In this document: positions 25,616 through 35,172 of the stretch, piece after piece | Layout: each line of letters begins with the position of its first letter | Position numbering within the stretch: the stretch's first letter is position 1 | DNA from: BP-133 sp040756995 | GTDB taxonomy: Bacteria; Actinomycetota; Acidimicrobiia; IMCC26256; BP-133 | Direction of reading: 5' to 3' | Assembly: GCA_040756995.1 (NCBI GenBank) | Contig: JBFLYK010000010.1 | Location: 62,001 to 126,000 of the forward strand | DNA length: 64,000 nt | Translations under genes and position numbers: made by a program | Notes under the pieces: model-generated | The model's database searches: none | The model's input: the letters and a program-made list of their open reading frames with translations, nothing else | What the model was told of the DNA's origin: nothing

Positions 25616-26194
25616 ATGCCCTCCGGTCCGCGGCGCCCCCGGATCATCGCCGGCGAAGCCCGTGGCCGCCGCCTGGCGGTCCCGCCGGGGGAGCGCGTCC
25701 GCCCGACCAGCGACCGGGTCAAGGAGTCGGTGTTCTCGGCCCTCGGCCCGGACCGCCTCGTCGGCTCCCGGGTGCTCGACCTCTTCGCCGGGAGCGGTGC
25801 GCTGGCCCTCGAGGCGCTGTCCCGGGGAGCGGCCGAGGCCCTGCTGGTCGACCGCGACCCGGCCGCCGCCCGGGCTATCCGGACCAACATCGACACCCTC
25901 GGCTTCGCCGGCCGGGCCGTGCTCCGGGTCGCCGCCGCGGCCACCGTCCTCGCCGGACGGCCGCCGGAGCCACCGTTCGATCTCGCGCTGCTCGACCCGC
26001 CCTACGACACCCCGGGCCCGGAGCTGGAGGACATCCTCGACCGCCTCGGATCCGGGGGCTGGCTGGGGCCCGATGCCACGATGGTGGTGGAGCGGTCGGC
26101 TGACTCGCCCGCCCTGCGCTGGCCCGCCGGTTGGGGGTCAACCTGGGAACGTTGTTACGGAGATACACTCGTGTTGTTTGCGCAACGGAAGTAA
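25616..26194 (+). CDS. rsmD: 16S rRNA (guanine-N2) methyltransferase RsmD
   Basis: 192 residues. It methylates G966 of 16S rRNA using SAM. Motifs: PRIIAGEARGRRL start, RPTSDRVKESVFSAL, SAM loop VLDLFAGSGALALEALSRGA, VDRDPAAARAIRTN and catalytic DPPYD. Followed after 14 bp by coaD, the usual neighbour. Confidence 0.93.
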   Translation: MPSGPRRPRIIAGEARGRRLAVPPGERVRPTSDRVKESVFSALGPDRLVGSRVLDLFAGSGALALEALSRGAAEALLVDRDPAAARAIRTNIDTLGFAGRAVLRVAAAATVLAGRPPEPPFDLALLDPPYDTPGPELEDILDRLGSGGWLGPDATMVVERSADSPALRWPAGWGSTWERCYGDTLVLFAQRK

Positions 26195-26208
26195 AGGAGC
26201 GATCAGTC

Positions 26209-26700
26209 GTGGCCACGGCGCTCGTACCCGGGTCCTTCGACCCGGTGACCAACGGCCACCTCGACGTGATCGAACGGGTGTCCCGGTTCTTCGACCGGGT
26301 CATCGTGGCGGTGATCCGCAACCCGCAGAAGGCGGCGTCGCTGTTCAGCCTGGAGGAGAGGGAATCGATGCTGGCCGAGGTGACGGGTCATCTCGGCAAC
26401 GTCCAGATCGAGTACTTCACCGGGCTGCTCGTCGACTTCGCCCGGATGCACGGCGCGGACACCATCGTGAAGGGCCTCCGGGCCGTCACCGACTTCGATT
26501 ACGAGCTCCAGATGGCGCAGATGAACCAGAGCCTGTCCGGGATCGACACGTTCTTCCTGGCCACCAGTCCCCAGTACTCGTTCCTGTCCTCCAGCCTGGT
26601 TCGGGAGGTCGCCCGCTTCGGGGGCGACGTCTCCAACCTCGTCCCCCCGGTCGTGGCGGCCCGGCTGGACCAGCGCTTCAAGGAGGGACCTCCCGCATGA
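26209..26700 (+). CDS. coaD: Phosphopantetheine adenylyltransferase
   Basis: 163 residues. It catalyses the next-to-last step of coenzyme A synthesis. Motifs: LVPGSFDPVTNGHLDVI with the TxGH nucleotide site, VKGLRAVTDFDYELQMAQMN and SFLSSSLVREVA. GTG at 26209 is supported by AAAGGAG nine bases upstream. The stop overlaps the next ATG. Confidence 0.95.
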   Translation: MATALVPGSFDPVTNGHLDVIERVSRFFDRVIVAVIRNPQKAASLFSLEERESMLAEVTGHLGNVQIEYFTGLLVDFARMHGADTIVKGLRAVTDFDYELQMAQMNQSLSGIDTFFLATSPQYSFLSSSLVREVARFGGDVSNLVPPVVAARLDQRFKEGPPA

Positions 26701-27251
26701 CCCCAACTGCGATCCACGAGGAGCTGTCGGCCCCGGCCTACCGCGGCGACCTGTGCGACCTGCTCGAGCACCTGCGCGAGCTGGTCGAGACCGCCCGGTC
26801 GATGCCGCTGTCGAACTCCGCCATCGTGAACCGCGACGAGGTGCTGGAACTGCTGGACGAGACCCTCGAGCGCCTGCCCGAGGAGCTCCGCCAGGCTCGC
26901 TGGCTGCTCAAGGAGCGGGAGGAATACCTGGAGCGGGCCCGCCGGGAGGCGGACGAGATCCTGGCCGCCGCCCGGGTGCAGGCCGAGGGCATGGTGCAGC
27001 GGACGGAGGTCGTGCGGGAAGCCCAGCGGATCGCCCGGGTGACGATCGAGCAGGCCGAGGCCCACGCCCGCCAACTCCGCAACCAGGCCGAGGACTACGT
27101 CGACGCCAAGCTGGCCAGCTTCGAGGCCACCCTGGAACGGACGATCGGCGTCGTCCAGAAGGGGCGCCGCCGGCTGCAGGCCTTCACCCCTGAGGCTCCG
27201 GTCGAGGTGCTGCCCTCCGAGCCCGGGTTGTTCGACCAGGACATCATGTAG
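26697..27251 (+). CDS. sepIVA: DivIVA-like coiled-coil protein, SepIVA type
   Basis: 184 residues, strongly charged and mostly helical, with a long coiled coil (about 60-160: EELRQARWLLKEREEYLERA, ADEILAAARVQAEGMVQRTEV, ARVTIEQAEAHARQLRNQAEDYV). Position between coaD and the DUF177 gene matches the SepIVA locus of mycobacteria, where the protein acts in septation and envelope synthesis; the family link rests on synteny and coiled-coil character. ATG overlaps coaD by four bases after AAGGAGGG. Confidence 0.75.
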   Translation: MTPTAIHEELSAPAYRGDLCDLLEHLRELVETARSMPLSNSAIVNRDEVLELLDETLERLPEELRQARWLLKEREEYLERARREADEILAAARVQAEGMVQRTEVVREAQRIARVTIEQAEAHARQLRNQAEDYVDAKLASFEATLERTIGVVQKGRRRLQAFTPEAPVEVLPSEPGLFDQDIM

Positions 27252-27367
27252 CGACAGCCGCCGCGCGGGCCCCGGTCTTCTCGAACCGGGCCGCTAAGAT
27301 GACGGGCCGCCGCAGTCGCGCCGGCTCCGTCGTCGCGCTTCGGCGCTCCCTGATGACCGGACTTCGA

Positions 27368-27883
27368 ATGAACGTTGCTGACCTCCTCCGTCGACCCGGA
27401 AGCACCCGCGAGGTGCATCTCGAGACGCCCGTCCCCGGGCTCGAGAACCCGTCGAGCCGGGTCGACCCCGATGATCCCCTCACGATCGACCTCCGCCTGG
27501 AGAGCCTGTCGGCCGCCATCGTGGCCTCGGGTCACGTGCGGGGGCGCTGGCGCGCGGTCTGCAGCCGGTGCCTCAACCCGCTGGAGGCCGACTTCGACCT
27601 GTCACTGAGGGAGGTCTTCGAGGAGGATCCGATCGAGGACGAGACCTACCCGCTCCGCCACGAGGAGATCGACCTCGAGCAGCCCCTGCGGGACCTGATC
27701 GTGCCGGAGCTGCCGACCGTCCCGCTCTGCGCCGCCGACTGCCAGGGCCTCTGCCCCACGTGCGGCGCCAACCGGAACGACGCACCCTGCGACTGCGGGA
27801 GCGAATCCCGTGATCCCCGCTGGGACGCCCTGCGGGCCCTCACCATTCCCGACGAAGTCGACCACCGTCCCGACCCCAACTGA
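27368..27883 (+). CDS. DUF177 (YceD-type) protein
   Basis: 171 residues. It keeps the family core VASGHVRGRWRAVCSRCLNPLEADFDLSLREVFEE, IDLEQPLRDLIVPELPTVPLC and a Cys-rich end, DCQGLCPTCGANRNDAPCDC, likely zinc-binding. It is almost always next to rpmF, as here, and is implicated in rRNA/ribosome maturation. Start at ATG 27368; ATG 27353 is equally possible. Confidence 0.9.
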   Translation: MNVADLLRRPGSTREVHLETPVPGLENPSSRVDPDDPLTIDLRLESLSAAIVASGHVRGRWRAVCSRCLNPLEADFDLSLREVFEEDPIEDETYPLRHEEIDLEQPLRDLIVPELPTVPLCAADCQGLCPTCGANRNDAPCDCGSESRDPRWDALRALTIPDEVDHRPDPN

Positions 27884-27904
27884 TTTAGGAGCTGAGGAGC
27901 CTCG

Positions 27905-28084
27905 ATGGCCGTCCCCAAGAGGAAGACGAGCAAGGCCAAGAGCCGGAGCCGGCGGGCCTCGAACTGGCAGGTGTCCGCCCCCGCCCGCTCGGTCTGCCCG
28001 CACTGCCACCAGACCAAGCTGCCCCACGTGGTCTGCCCCAACTGCGGGTGGTACGGCGGGCGTCAGGCCGTCGAGGTCGAGTGA
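27905..28084 (+). CDS. rpmF: 50S ribosomal protein L32
   Basis: 59 residues: MAVPKRKTSKAKSRSRRASN start, then CPHC and CPNC pairs around a zinc and a short acidic tail. It lies in the standard DUF177-rpmF-plsX order, and a GGAG-containing site (TTAGGAGC) lies upstream of the ATG. Confidence 0.96.
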   Translation: MAVPKRKTSKAKSRSRRASNWQVSAPARSVCPHCHQTKLPHVVCPNCGWYGGRQAVEVE

Positions 28085-28106
28085 CCCAGCCCGACGCGGG
28101 GGGAAC

Positions 28107-29186
28107 GTGGCACTGAAGGTGGCTGAAGTCGGAGGGGCGCCGGCACCGGCGGCCGACCCGGCCGTGGCTGCTCCCGCCCGCCGGAGCCCGGTGGTGGCGG
28201 TCGACGCCATGGGCGGTGACCGCGCCCCGGCCGAGGTCGTGGCCGGCGCCCTGCTCTCGGCCGAGGCCGGGATCGCCGTCCTCCTGGTCGGCCAGGAGCC
28301 GGTTGTGGCGCCGCTGCTCGACGGGCTCGACTCCCGCTCCCTGGCCGCGCCGGTCGAGCTGCTCCACGCCGGCGAGGTCGTGGCCATGGACGACGACCCG
28401 GCCAAGAGCGTCCGCCGCAAGAAGGACTCCTCGCTCGTCCGCTGCGCCGAGGCGGTGCGCGACGGACGGGCCGACGCCATGGTCAGCGCCGGCAACACCG
28501 GCGCCACGATGGCCAGCGCCCTCCTGCGCATGGGCCGCATCCGGGGCATCGCCCGGCCGGCCATCGTGACCCCCATCCCCGGCCCGCTGCCCACGCCGAC
28601 GTTGCTGCTCGACGTCGGCGCCACCGTCGACTGCGCCCCCGAGTGGCTGGTGCAGTTCGCCCGGATGGGCGCCGAGTACGCCCGCCTCCGCCACGGCATC
28701 GAGCGGGCCCGGATCGGCCTCCTCTCGATCGGCGAGGAGATGGGCAAGGGCGACGAGATGCGCAAGCGCACCTACGACCTGCTGACGAAGGTGCCGGGCT
28801 TCATCGGCAACGTCGAGGGCTGCGACCTGACGCTCGGCAAGGCCGACGTCGTCGTCACCGATGGCTTCACCGGCAACGTGGCGCTCAAGACCATCGAGGG
28901 TGGGATGCGCACCGTGCTCCGGCTCACCGCCGAGGCCCTGAACCTGCCGGTCGGGGAGGCCCGGGTCGGCGAGGTGCTCGAGCCGGTCCTCGGTCCGGCG
29001 GTCGCCCAGTACGATCCGGATGCCTTCGGGGGCGCCGTCCTCCTCGGCATCGATGGCGTGTGTGTGATCTCGCACGGCGCCAGCAACGCCCGCAACATCG
29101 ACACTGCCATCCGGCTGGCCGCCGAATGCGCCGAGGCGGGCATCGTGCATCGCATGAAGGAGGCGATCTCCCACCATGGTGTCTGA
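28107..29186 (+). CDS. plsX: Phosphate acyltransferase PlsX
   Basis: 359 residues. It makes acyl-phosphate from acyl-ACP for phospholipid synthesis. Motifs: VVAVDAMGGDRAPAEVVAGAL, ADAMVSAGNTGATMASAL, RIGLLSIGEEMGKGDE, FIGNVEGCDL, VVVTDGFTGNVALKTIEGG and HGASNARNI. GTG at 28107 follows a G-rich site; about 25 extra residues precede the core. Overlaps the acyl carrier gene by 11 bp. Confidence 0.94.
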   Translation: MALKVAEVGGAPAPAADPAVAAPARRSPVVAVDAMGGDRAPAEVVAGALLSAEAGIAVLLVGQEPVVAPLLDGLDSRSLAAPVELLHAGEVVAMDDDPAKSVRRKKDSSLVRCAEAVRDGRADAMVSAGNTGATMASALLRMGRIRGIARPAIVTPIPGPLPTPTLLLDVGATVDCAPEWLVQFARMGAEYARLRHGIERARIGLLSIGEEMGKGDEMRKRTYDLLTKVPGFIGNVEGCDLTLGKADVVVTDGFTGNVALKTIEGGMRTVLRLTAEALNLPVGEARVGEVLEPVLGPAVAQYDPDAFGGAVLLGIDGVCVISHGASNARNIDTAIRLAAECAEAGIVHRMKEAISHHGV

Positions 29187-29460
29187 GACCCCGGCCCGAC
29201 CGGTCGACGCCGACGAGGTGTTCCGGATCATCCGGGAGCGGCTGGCCGACATCCTCGAGATCGAGGAGAGCCGCATCACGATGGAAGCCAGCTTCACCGA
29301 GGACCTCTCGGCCGACTCTCTGGCCCTCATCGAGCTGGTCGAGGCCATCGAGCAGGAGCTGGAGGACCGGGCTTCCGGTTTCCGCATCGAGGACGAGGAC
29401 CTGGCCGAGCTGCGCACTGTCCGTGACGCCGTCGACTACGTCGTCGAGCGGGTGGGCTGA
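29176..29460 (+). CDS. acpP: Acyl carrier protein
   Basis: 94 residues. It carries the phosphopantetheine attachment motif ADSLALIELV with the modified Ser, preceded by acidic helix 1 (ERLADILEIEESRIT). The genome may encode other ACPs; placement between plsX and rnc is the conserved fatty-acid/phospholipid position. Confidence 0.93.
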   Translation: MVSETPARPVDADEVFRIIRERLADILEIEESRITMEASFTEDLSADSLALIELVEAIEQELEDRASGFRIEDEDLAELRTVRDAVDYVVERVG

Positions 29461-29477
29461 GGAAGCTGGGCGAGCCG

Positions 29478-30245
29478 TTGGCTGACAGCTCCCTCGACCG
29501 TCTGGAGGAACTGCTCGGTCGCCCCTTCAACGACCGGAGCCTGCTCGGCCGCGCCCTCGCCCACCGGTCGTTCTGCGCCGAGAACCCCTCCTTCGAGTCG
29601 AACGAGCGGCTCGAGTTCCTCGGTGACGCCGTCCTCGGCCTGGTCGTCACCGACTACATCTACCGGGCCTTTCCCCATCTGCCGGAAGGGGAGCTGGCCA
29701 AGGTGCGGGCGTCGGTGGTCAACGCCGGGGTCCTGGCCGAACTGGCCACCGAGATCGAGCTCGGCTCGTTCGTGCTGCTGGGCAAGGGCGAGGGCCTGTC
29801 CGGCGGCCGGGAGAAGCCGTCGATCCTGGCCGACGCCATGGAGGCGGTCCTCGCCGCCACGTACCTCGACGGCGGGTGGGACGCCGCCTACAAACTCGTC
29901 ATGAGCCTCCTCGGCGAGCGCATCGCCGCCGCCGCCGAAGGCCCCGGGGGGCAGGACTACAAGACCCGCCTCCAGGAGCTGGCCGCCCGCCGTTTCGACC
30001 AGATGCCCCGCTACGAGGTCCGCGACGAGGGGCCCGATCACGCCAAGCGCTTCTACGCCAACGTGGTGCTCCAGGGCACGGCCCGGGGCAAGGGCGAGGG
30101 CCGGTCGAAGAAGCAGGCCGAGCAGGCCGCCGCCCGCATGGCCTGGGAGTGGCTCCGGGACAGTGAGGCCGAGGCCGCGGCGCTGGCCGCCGCCGAAGCG
30201 GCCGAAGCGGCGGCGACCGCCGCCGACCGGCCCGGCGAGACCTGA
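29478..30245 (+). CDS. rnc: Ribonuclease III
   Basis: 255 residues. It cleaves double-stranded RNA in rRNA and mRNA processing. Signature NERLEFLGDAVLGLVV, second metal site in KPSILADAMEAVLAATYLDGG, and a C-terminal dsRNA-binding domain (DYKTRLQELAARRF to KKQAEQAAARMAWEWL). An Ala/Glu-rich 25-residue tail extends the chain. Start is TTG at 29478. Confidence 0.95.
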   Translation: MADSSLDRLEELLGRPFNDRSLLGRALAHRSFCAENPSFESNERLEFLGDAVLGLVVTDYIYRAFPHLPEGELAKVRASVVNAGVLAELATEIELGSFVLLGKGEGLSGGREKPSILADAMEAVLAATYLDGGWDAAYKLVMSLLGERIAAAAEGPGGQDYKTRLQELAARRFDQMPRYEVRDEGPDHAKRFYANVVLQGTARGKGEGRSKKQAEQAAARMAWEWLRDSEAEAAALAAAEAAEAAATAADRPGET

Positions 30246-30264
30246 GGCCTGGTGACGCCGCCGA

Positions 30265-31116
30265 GTGCCGGAACTGCCTGAGGTCGAGGTCGTCCGCCGG
30301 GGGCTGTCCCGGGAGGTGGCGGGGCGGGAGGTGACCTCGGTGGCGGTCACCGGGGCCCGGACGGTGCGGCGCCAGCCGGCCGAGACCCTCATCGACCGGC
30401 TCCGGGGCGCCCGGCTGGGCGAGGCGGGCCGGATCGGCAAGTTCCTCCTCGTGCCCCTCGACGACGGCCCCGACACCCTCGTGATCCACCTGCGGATGTC
30501 GGGGCAGCTGCTGCTGACGGCGCCCGAGGTGCCGCTGGCCCGGCACACGCACGCCGTGCTGGGGCTGTCGGACGGGCGGCAGCTGCGGTTCGTCGACCCC
30601 CGCACCTTCGGCGAGCTGTTCATCGCGCCGTCGCCGCCGGGAGGTCCGGGGCGGTCCCCGGGACTGCCGGCGGTCCTGGCCCACCTCGGGCCGGACCCGC
30701 TGTCGGCCGGCTGGTCGGCGGCGGCGCTGAGCCGGGGTCTGGCCGGCCGCACCGCCCGGTTGAAGCTGCTGCTCATGGACCAGCGGTTCGTGGCCGGGAT
30801 CGGCAACATCTACTCCGACGAGGCGCTGTTCGAGGCCGGGCTGCGCTTCGACCGGCCGGCGGGGTCGCTGTCGGTCGACGAGGTCGCCCGCCTGCACCAG
30901 GCGGTCCGCAGGACGCTCCGGGACGCCGTCCGACACCGGGGCTCGTCGCTGCGCGACGCCCAGTACGTCGACCTGTTCGGCGCCCCCGGCCAGTACCAGA
31001 ACCGCCACCGCGTCTATGGCCGGGAGGGGGAGCCGTGCCCCCGGTGCGGCGGGCCCGTCCGGCGGATGCCGCTCGGCGGGCGCTCGACGTTCTTCTGCGA
31101 GACCTGCCAGCCGTGA
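30265..31116 (+). CDS. mutM: Formamidopyrimidine-DNA glycosylase
   Basis: 283 residues. It removes 8-oxoguanine. PELPEVEVVRRGL after the initiator gives the catalytic N-terminal Pro and Glu; RIGKFLL supplies the Lys; MDQRFVAGIGNIYSDEALF is the helix-two-turn-helix; CPRCGGPVRRMPLGGRSTFFCETCQ is the zinc finger. GTG start at 30265. Confidence 0.95.
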   Translation: MPELPEVEVVRRGLSREVAGREVTSVAVTGARTVRRQPAETLIDRLRGARLGEAGRIGKFLLVPLDDGPDTLVIHLRMSGQLLLTAPEVPLARHTHAVLGLSDGRQLRFVDPRTFGELFIAPSPPGGPGRSPGLPAVLAHLGPDPLSAGWSAAALSRGLAGRTARLKLLLMDQRFVAGIGNIYSDEALFEAGLRFDRPAGSLSVDEVARLHQAVRRTLRDAVRHRGSSLRDAQYVDLFGAPGQYQNRHRVYGREGEPCPRCGGPVRRMPLGGRSTFFCETCQP

Positions 31117-31400
31117 GCGACCAGCCGACCGAGCCCATCCGCCGGCGGGTCCTCATCTCGGGGCGGGTCCAGGGCGTCGGCTTCCGGTGGTCGTGTCGCC
31201 GGATGGCCGAATCGCAGGGCGTCAGCGGGTGGTGCCGCAATCTGCCCGACGGCCGGGTGGAGGCCGTCTTCGAGGGGCCGCCGGCGGCCGTGGAACGGGC
31301 GGTGGCCTGGTGCCGGGGCGGGCCGCCGTCGGCGCTCGTGACGGCGGTCGACGTGACTCCCGAGACGCCGCGGGGCGAGCGGGGCTTCGGGCTCGGATAG
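31113..31400 (+). CDS. acyP: Acylphosphatase
   Basis: 95 residues. It hydrolyses acyl phosphates. The signature ISGRVQGVGFRWSCRRMAES holds the catalytic Arg, and GVSGWCRNLPDGRVEAVFEG the Asn. GTG overlaps the mutM stop (GTGA). The order mutM-acyP-smc is conserved in actinobacteria. Confidence 0.95.
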   Translation: MSDQPTEPIRRRVLISGRVQGVGFRWSCRRMAESQGVSGWCRNLPDGRVEAVFEGPPAAVERAVAWCRGGPPSALVTAVDVTPETPRGERGFGLG

Positions 31401-31477
31401 GTGTTCAGCCCGTGGCCATCTGGCAGTCCCTGGGGATCCGCGCCTCCACCGGACGAGCCCGTTAGGTTGGACCGGCG

Positions 31478-34400
31478 ATGTTCCTGAAGCGGCTGACCGT
31501 CAAGGGCTTCAAGTCGTTCGCCGACCGGACGACGCTCGAGTTCGAGCCGGGGGTGGCGGTCGTCGTCGGCCCCAACGGCTCCGGAAAGTCGAACGTGGTC
31601 GACGCCGTGGCCTGGGTGCTGGGCGCTCAGGGGGCCCGCTCCCTCCGGGGCGGCAAGATGGAGGACGTCATCTTCGCCGGCACGCCCAAGCGGCCGGCAT
31701 CGAAGGCGGCCGAGGTGTCCCTCACCCTCGACAACTCCGCCGGCACCATCCCCGTGGCGTCCCGCGAGGTGACGATCACCCGCAGCCTGACCCGGGAGGG
31801 CGAGTCGGGCTACGCCATCAACGGTGAGCCCTGCCGGCTCCTCGACATCACGGAACTGCTGTCGCACACCGGGATGGGGCGCACCCAGCACGTGATCGTC
31901 GGCCAGGGCCGGCTCGACGCCATCCTCCAGGCCCGGCCCGAGGACCGGCGGGCGGTCATCGAGGAGGCGGCCGGCATCCTCAAGTACCGCCAGCGCAAGG
32001 AGAAGGCAGAACGGCGCCTGGAGGCCACGGCCGTCAACCTCGAGCGCCTCGGCGACCTGGTCAAGGAGGTCCGGCGTCACCTCAAGCCCCTCGAGCGCCA
32101 GGCCGACGCCGCCCGCCGCCACGGCGGCCTCACCGAGGAGCTCCAGGCCATCCGGCTCCACCTCGCCGGCCGGGAGATCACCACCCTCACCGAGCGGCTG
32201 GCGACGATCGGCGACAAGAAGGAGAAGGTCGAGGCCGAAGAGGCCGTGGCCCGGGAGCAGGCCGGGCGCCTCGAGGCCGAGGTGGCCGAGTCGGAGGCCG
32301 CCCTGGCCGACCTGCCGGCCGACTCCCTGGGCGACGCCGTGGCCACCGCCGAGTCGCTCCTGGCCCGGGCCCGGGGCCTCGGAGCCCTGGTGGCCGAGAA
32401 GCGGCGCAACATCGACCGGTCGCTGGCCGCGCTGGCCGACGCCGGAGTCGTCGAGACGCTGACGGCGGAGGCGGCCAAGCTGCGGGCCGACCTCACCTCG
32501 GCCGAGGAGGAAGGCGCGGCGCTCGAGCCCCGGGGCGCCGAGCTCGACGCCATCGAGGAGACGCTGGAGGAGCGGCGGGCCGAGCTGGAACCGGCCGGGA
32601 ACCTCCCGGCCCGGAAGGCGGCGTCCGACGCCCGGGCCGAGTTGGCCGCCCTGGCCGGGGCCATCGCCCGCACCGAGGCCGAGCAGTCCCGGCTCGAGAG
32701 CCGCCGAGAACCGATCCGGCGCCGGCTGGCCCGCCTGGCCGAAGAGGAGGCAGCGGCCGGCGTCGAAGAGTTCGACGAGTCGCCCCTCGTCGCAGCCCTG
32801 GAGTCCGCCCGCCAGGCCCGGGAGACGGCCGAGACGGCCGCCGCCGAGGCCGAAGCGGCCCGCCGGTCCGCCGACGCCGACGTCCACCGCTGGACGGCCC
32901 GGGCCGACGCCCTGGACGCCGCCCTCGGGGATCTGCGGGCCGGGTTGGCCTCGGCCCTCGAGGGTGTCGACGGCCTGCTCGGTCCGGTCGTCGACCTGAT
33001 CACGATCGAACCCGGCTGCGAGGCGGCCGTCGCCGCCGCCCTCGGCGAAGCCCTGCGGGGCGTGGTCGCCCGCGACGCCGACGCCGCCCGGGCGGCCCTG
33101 ACCCGCCTCCGCTCGACCGGCACGGCCGGCACGGTCCTCGTCCCCGATCCTTCCGGCGCTCCTGAGTTCCCGGCCCCGCAACCGGAGAACCCCGGTCCGG
33201 CGGCGGCCCGGCCGCTGGCGGCCTGTGTCGGGAGTTCCGTCCCGGGCCTCGGGGCCGTCCTCGGCCGGCTCCTCGGCCACACGGTCATGGTCGACGGGAC
33301 GTGGAAGCAGGCGCTGGCCGTCGCCCTGGCCAACCCCGAGTTCGTCGTCGTCACTCCGGACGGGGACCGGCTCGACGGGCGGGGCGCCTGGCACGCCGGT
33401 GGGACGGTCATCGGGGCCACGCCGGCTGCGGCGGAGGAGGCCCGGCACAAGGCCGCCGAGGCGGCTCTGGCCCGGGACCGGGCCGAGGCGGCGCTGGCCG
33501 AGGCCCGGACGGCCCTGGAGGAGGCCCGGCGCTGGGAGGCGGCGGGCGATAAGGCGCTCGACTCCCACCGGGCCCGGCAGGCGGCCGTGGCCGCCGCCGC
33601 CGAACGGCTGCAGCGGGAGCGGGCTGAAGCGGAAGCCGAAGCCGCCGCCCTCGACGAGCACGCCGCGGCGCTGGCCACCCAGGCCGAGGCGGAGGTCGCC
33701 CGCCGGAGCGAGCTCGAGGCCCGCTACCCGCAGCTGGAAGCGGCCGAGGACGTGGAGCGCCGGCAGGAGGCGACCCGCAAGGCCGCCGCCGACGCCCTCG
33801 AGGCGGAGACGCGGGCCCTGGCCGCCAGCCGGCGGGACCACGAGCTGCGGGTGGCGGCGGTGGAGGAGCGTCGCCGGGGCCTGGCCAAGCGGCTGGAAGA
33901 GGTCGAAGCCCGCCTCGTCCGGCACGGTGAGGCCCGCCAGCAGGCGGAGGAGCGCCGGGCGGCGCTCGCCCGCCGGGGCGACGCCTACGCCGCCGTCGAC
34001 CAGGCGATCCAGGAACGCATCGCCGTCCTCGAAGAGGTTCACGGCCGGCTGCGCGACCAGCGCCGGGAACGGTCGGAAGCCGCCCGGGCCGCCGCCGCCC
34101 GGCTCGACGCGCTCCGCCGGGAACGGGCCACCGCCGAGCGGGCGGTGGGTGACGCCCGGGAGCGCCGGGCCCGCCTCGAAATCGAAGAGGCCGAGGTGCG
34201 CACCAAGCTGGATGCCGCCGTCGAGGCCTGCCGGCGCGATCTCGAGGTCGAGCCCGACGTCGCCCTGGCCGCGCCGGCGCCGCCCTGCCCCGAGGGCACC
34301 ACGCTGCCCGCCCGGGCCAAGGAACTCGAACGGGAATTGCGCCAGATGGGCGCCATCAACCCCCTGGCCCTCGAGGAGTACGAGGCCCAGAAGGAGCGCT

Positions 34401-34966
34401 ACACGCTGCTCGAGTCTCAGCTGGAGGACGTCAAGGCCGCCCGGCGGGATCTCCAGCAGATCATCAAGCAGGTCAACGAGGAGATCGCCACCCTCTTCGC
34501 CTCGGCCTACGAGGACACCGAGCGGCACTTCGAGGACCTCATCGCCACCCTGTTCCCCGGCGGCTCCGGCCGGCTGCGGCTGACCGAGCCGGAGGATCCG
34601 CTGAACACCGGTATCGAGATCGAGGCCCGCCCGTCCGGCAAGAGCGTCCGACGGCTTTCACTGCTCTCCGGCGGTGAGCGGTCGCTGACGGCCCTGGCCT
34701 TCCTGTTCGCCGTGTTCCGGGCCCGGCCGACGCCCTTCTACATCCTCGACGAGGTGGAGGCGGCGCTCGACGACGTCAACCTCTGCCGGTTCGTCGACCT
34801 GATTCACGAATTCCGGGACGAGGCGCAGCTCCTGGTCGTGAGCCATCAGAAGCGGACGATGGAGGCCGCTGACTGCCTCTACGGCGTCTCGATGCCCCCC
34901 GGCGGGTCGAGCATCGTGGTCACGCAGCGCGTTCCGTCGGCCGAGCCGGCCTCGATCGCCGTCTGA
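31478..34966 (+). CDS. smc: Chromosome segregation protein SMC
   Basis: 1162 residues, normal length. Head: Walker A VGPNGSGKSNVVDAVAWVLG, then LRGGKMEDVIFAGT; two very Ala/Glu/Arg-rich coiled-coil arms; hinge at about 490-620 (GLLGPVVDLITIEPGCEAAVAAALGEALRGVVARD); C-terminal head with SLLSGGERSLTALAFLFAVFRARPTPFYILDEVEAALDDVN. It condenses and segregates the chromosome with ScpAB. Confidence 0.97.
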   Translation: MFLKRLTVKGFKSFADRTTLEFEPGVAVVVGPNGSGKSNVVDAVAWVLGAQGARSLRGGKMEDVIFAGTPKRPASKAAEVSLTLDNSAGTIPVASREVTITRSLTREGESGYAINGEPCRLLDITELLSHTGMGRTQHVIVGQGRLDAILQARPEDRRAVIEEAAGILKYRQRKEKAERRLEATAVNLERLGDLVKEVRRHLKPLERQADAARRHGGLTEELQAIRLHLAGREITTLTERLATIGDKKEKVEAEEAVAREQAGRLEAEVAESEAALADLPADSLGDAVATAESLLARARGLGALVAEKRRNIDRSLAALADAGVVETLTAEAAKLRADLTSAEEEGAALEPRGAELDAIEETLEERRAELEPAGNLPARKAASDARAELAALAGAIARTEAEQSRLESRREPIRRRLARLAEEEAAAGVEEFDESPLVAALESARQARETAETAAAEAEAARRSADADVHRWTARADALDAALGDLRAGLASALEGVDGLLGPVVDLITIEPGCEAAVAAALGEALRGVVARDADAARAALTRLRSTGTAGTVLVPDPSGAPEFPAPQPENPGPAAARPLAACVGSSVPGLGAVLGRLLGHTVMVDGTWKQALAVALANPEFVVVTPDGDRLDGRGAWHAGGTVIGATPAAAEEARHKAAEAALARDRAEAALAEARTALEEARRWEAAGDKALDSHRARQAAVAAAAERLQRERAEAEAEAAALDEHAAALATQAEAEVARRSELEARYPQLEAAEDVERRQEATRKAAADALEAETRALAASRRDHELRVAAVEERRRGLAKRLEEVEARLVRHGEARQQAEERRAALARRGDAYAAVDQAIQERIAVLEEVHGRLRDQRRERSEAARAAAARLDALRRERATAERAVGDARERRARLEIEEAEVRTKLDAAVEACRRDLEVEPDVALAAPAPPCPEGTTLPARAKELERELRQMGAINPLALEEYEAQKERYTLLESQLEDVKAARRDLQQIIKQVNEEIATLFASAYEDTERHFEDLIATLFPGGSGRLRLTEPEDPLNTGIEIEARPSGKSVRRLSLLSGGERSLTALAFLFAVFRARPTPFYILDEVEAALDDVNLCRFVDLIHEFRDEAQLLVVSHQKRTMEAADCLYGVSMPPGGSSIVVTQRVPSAEPASIAV

Positions 34967-35172
34967 AAAAGTCTCCTGAACTAGCCCGTCGCTGAGAGTG
35001 ACCTGAGGCCCGTTCCTCACTGCCCTCATAGCCCACACAGGCCACGACCGCCTCTGGCGTCTGTCCGATTTGCCGGAATATGCTCCTCCCGGGTTGCGGC
35101 GGAGTACCTGGGGAGGGCCAATTGCGGGACCGGGTCGATGCCTCGCTGGCGGGGTCGGCGGTGGTCGGGGCG

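Noticed and set aside
30773..34528. 1251-codon minus-strand open frame opposite smc
   Set aside because: Shadow of the high-GC smc gene, with no start signal or domain.
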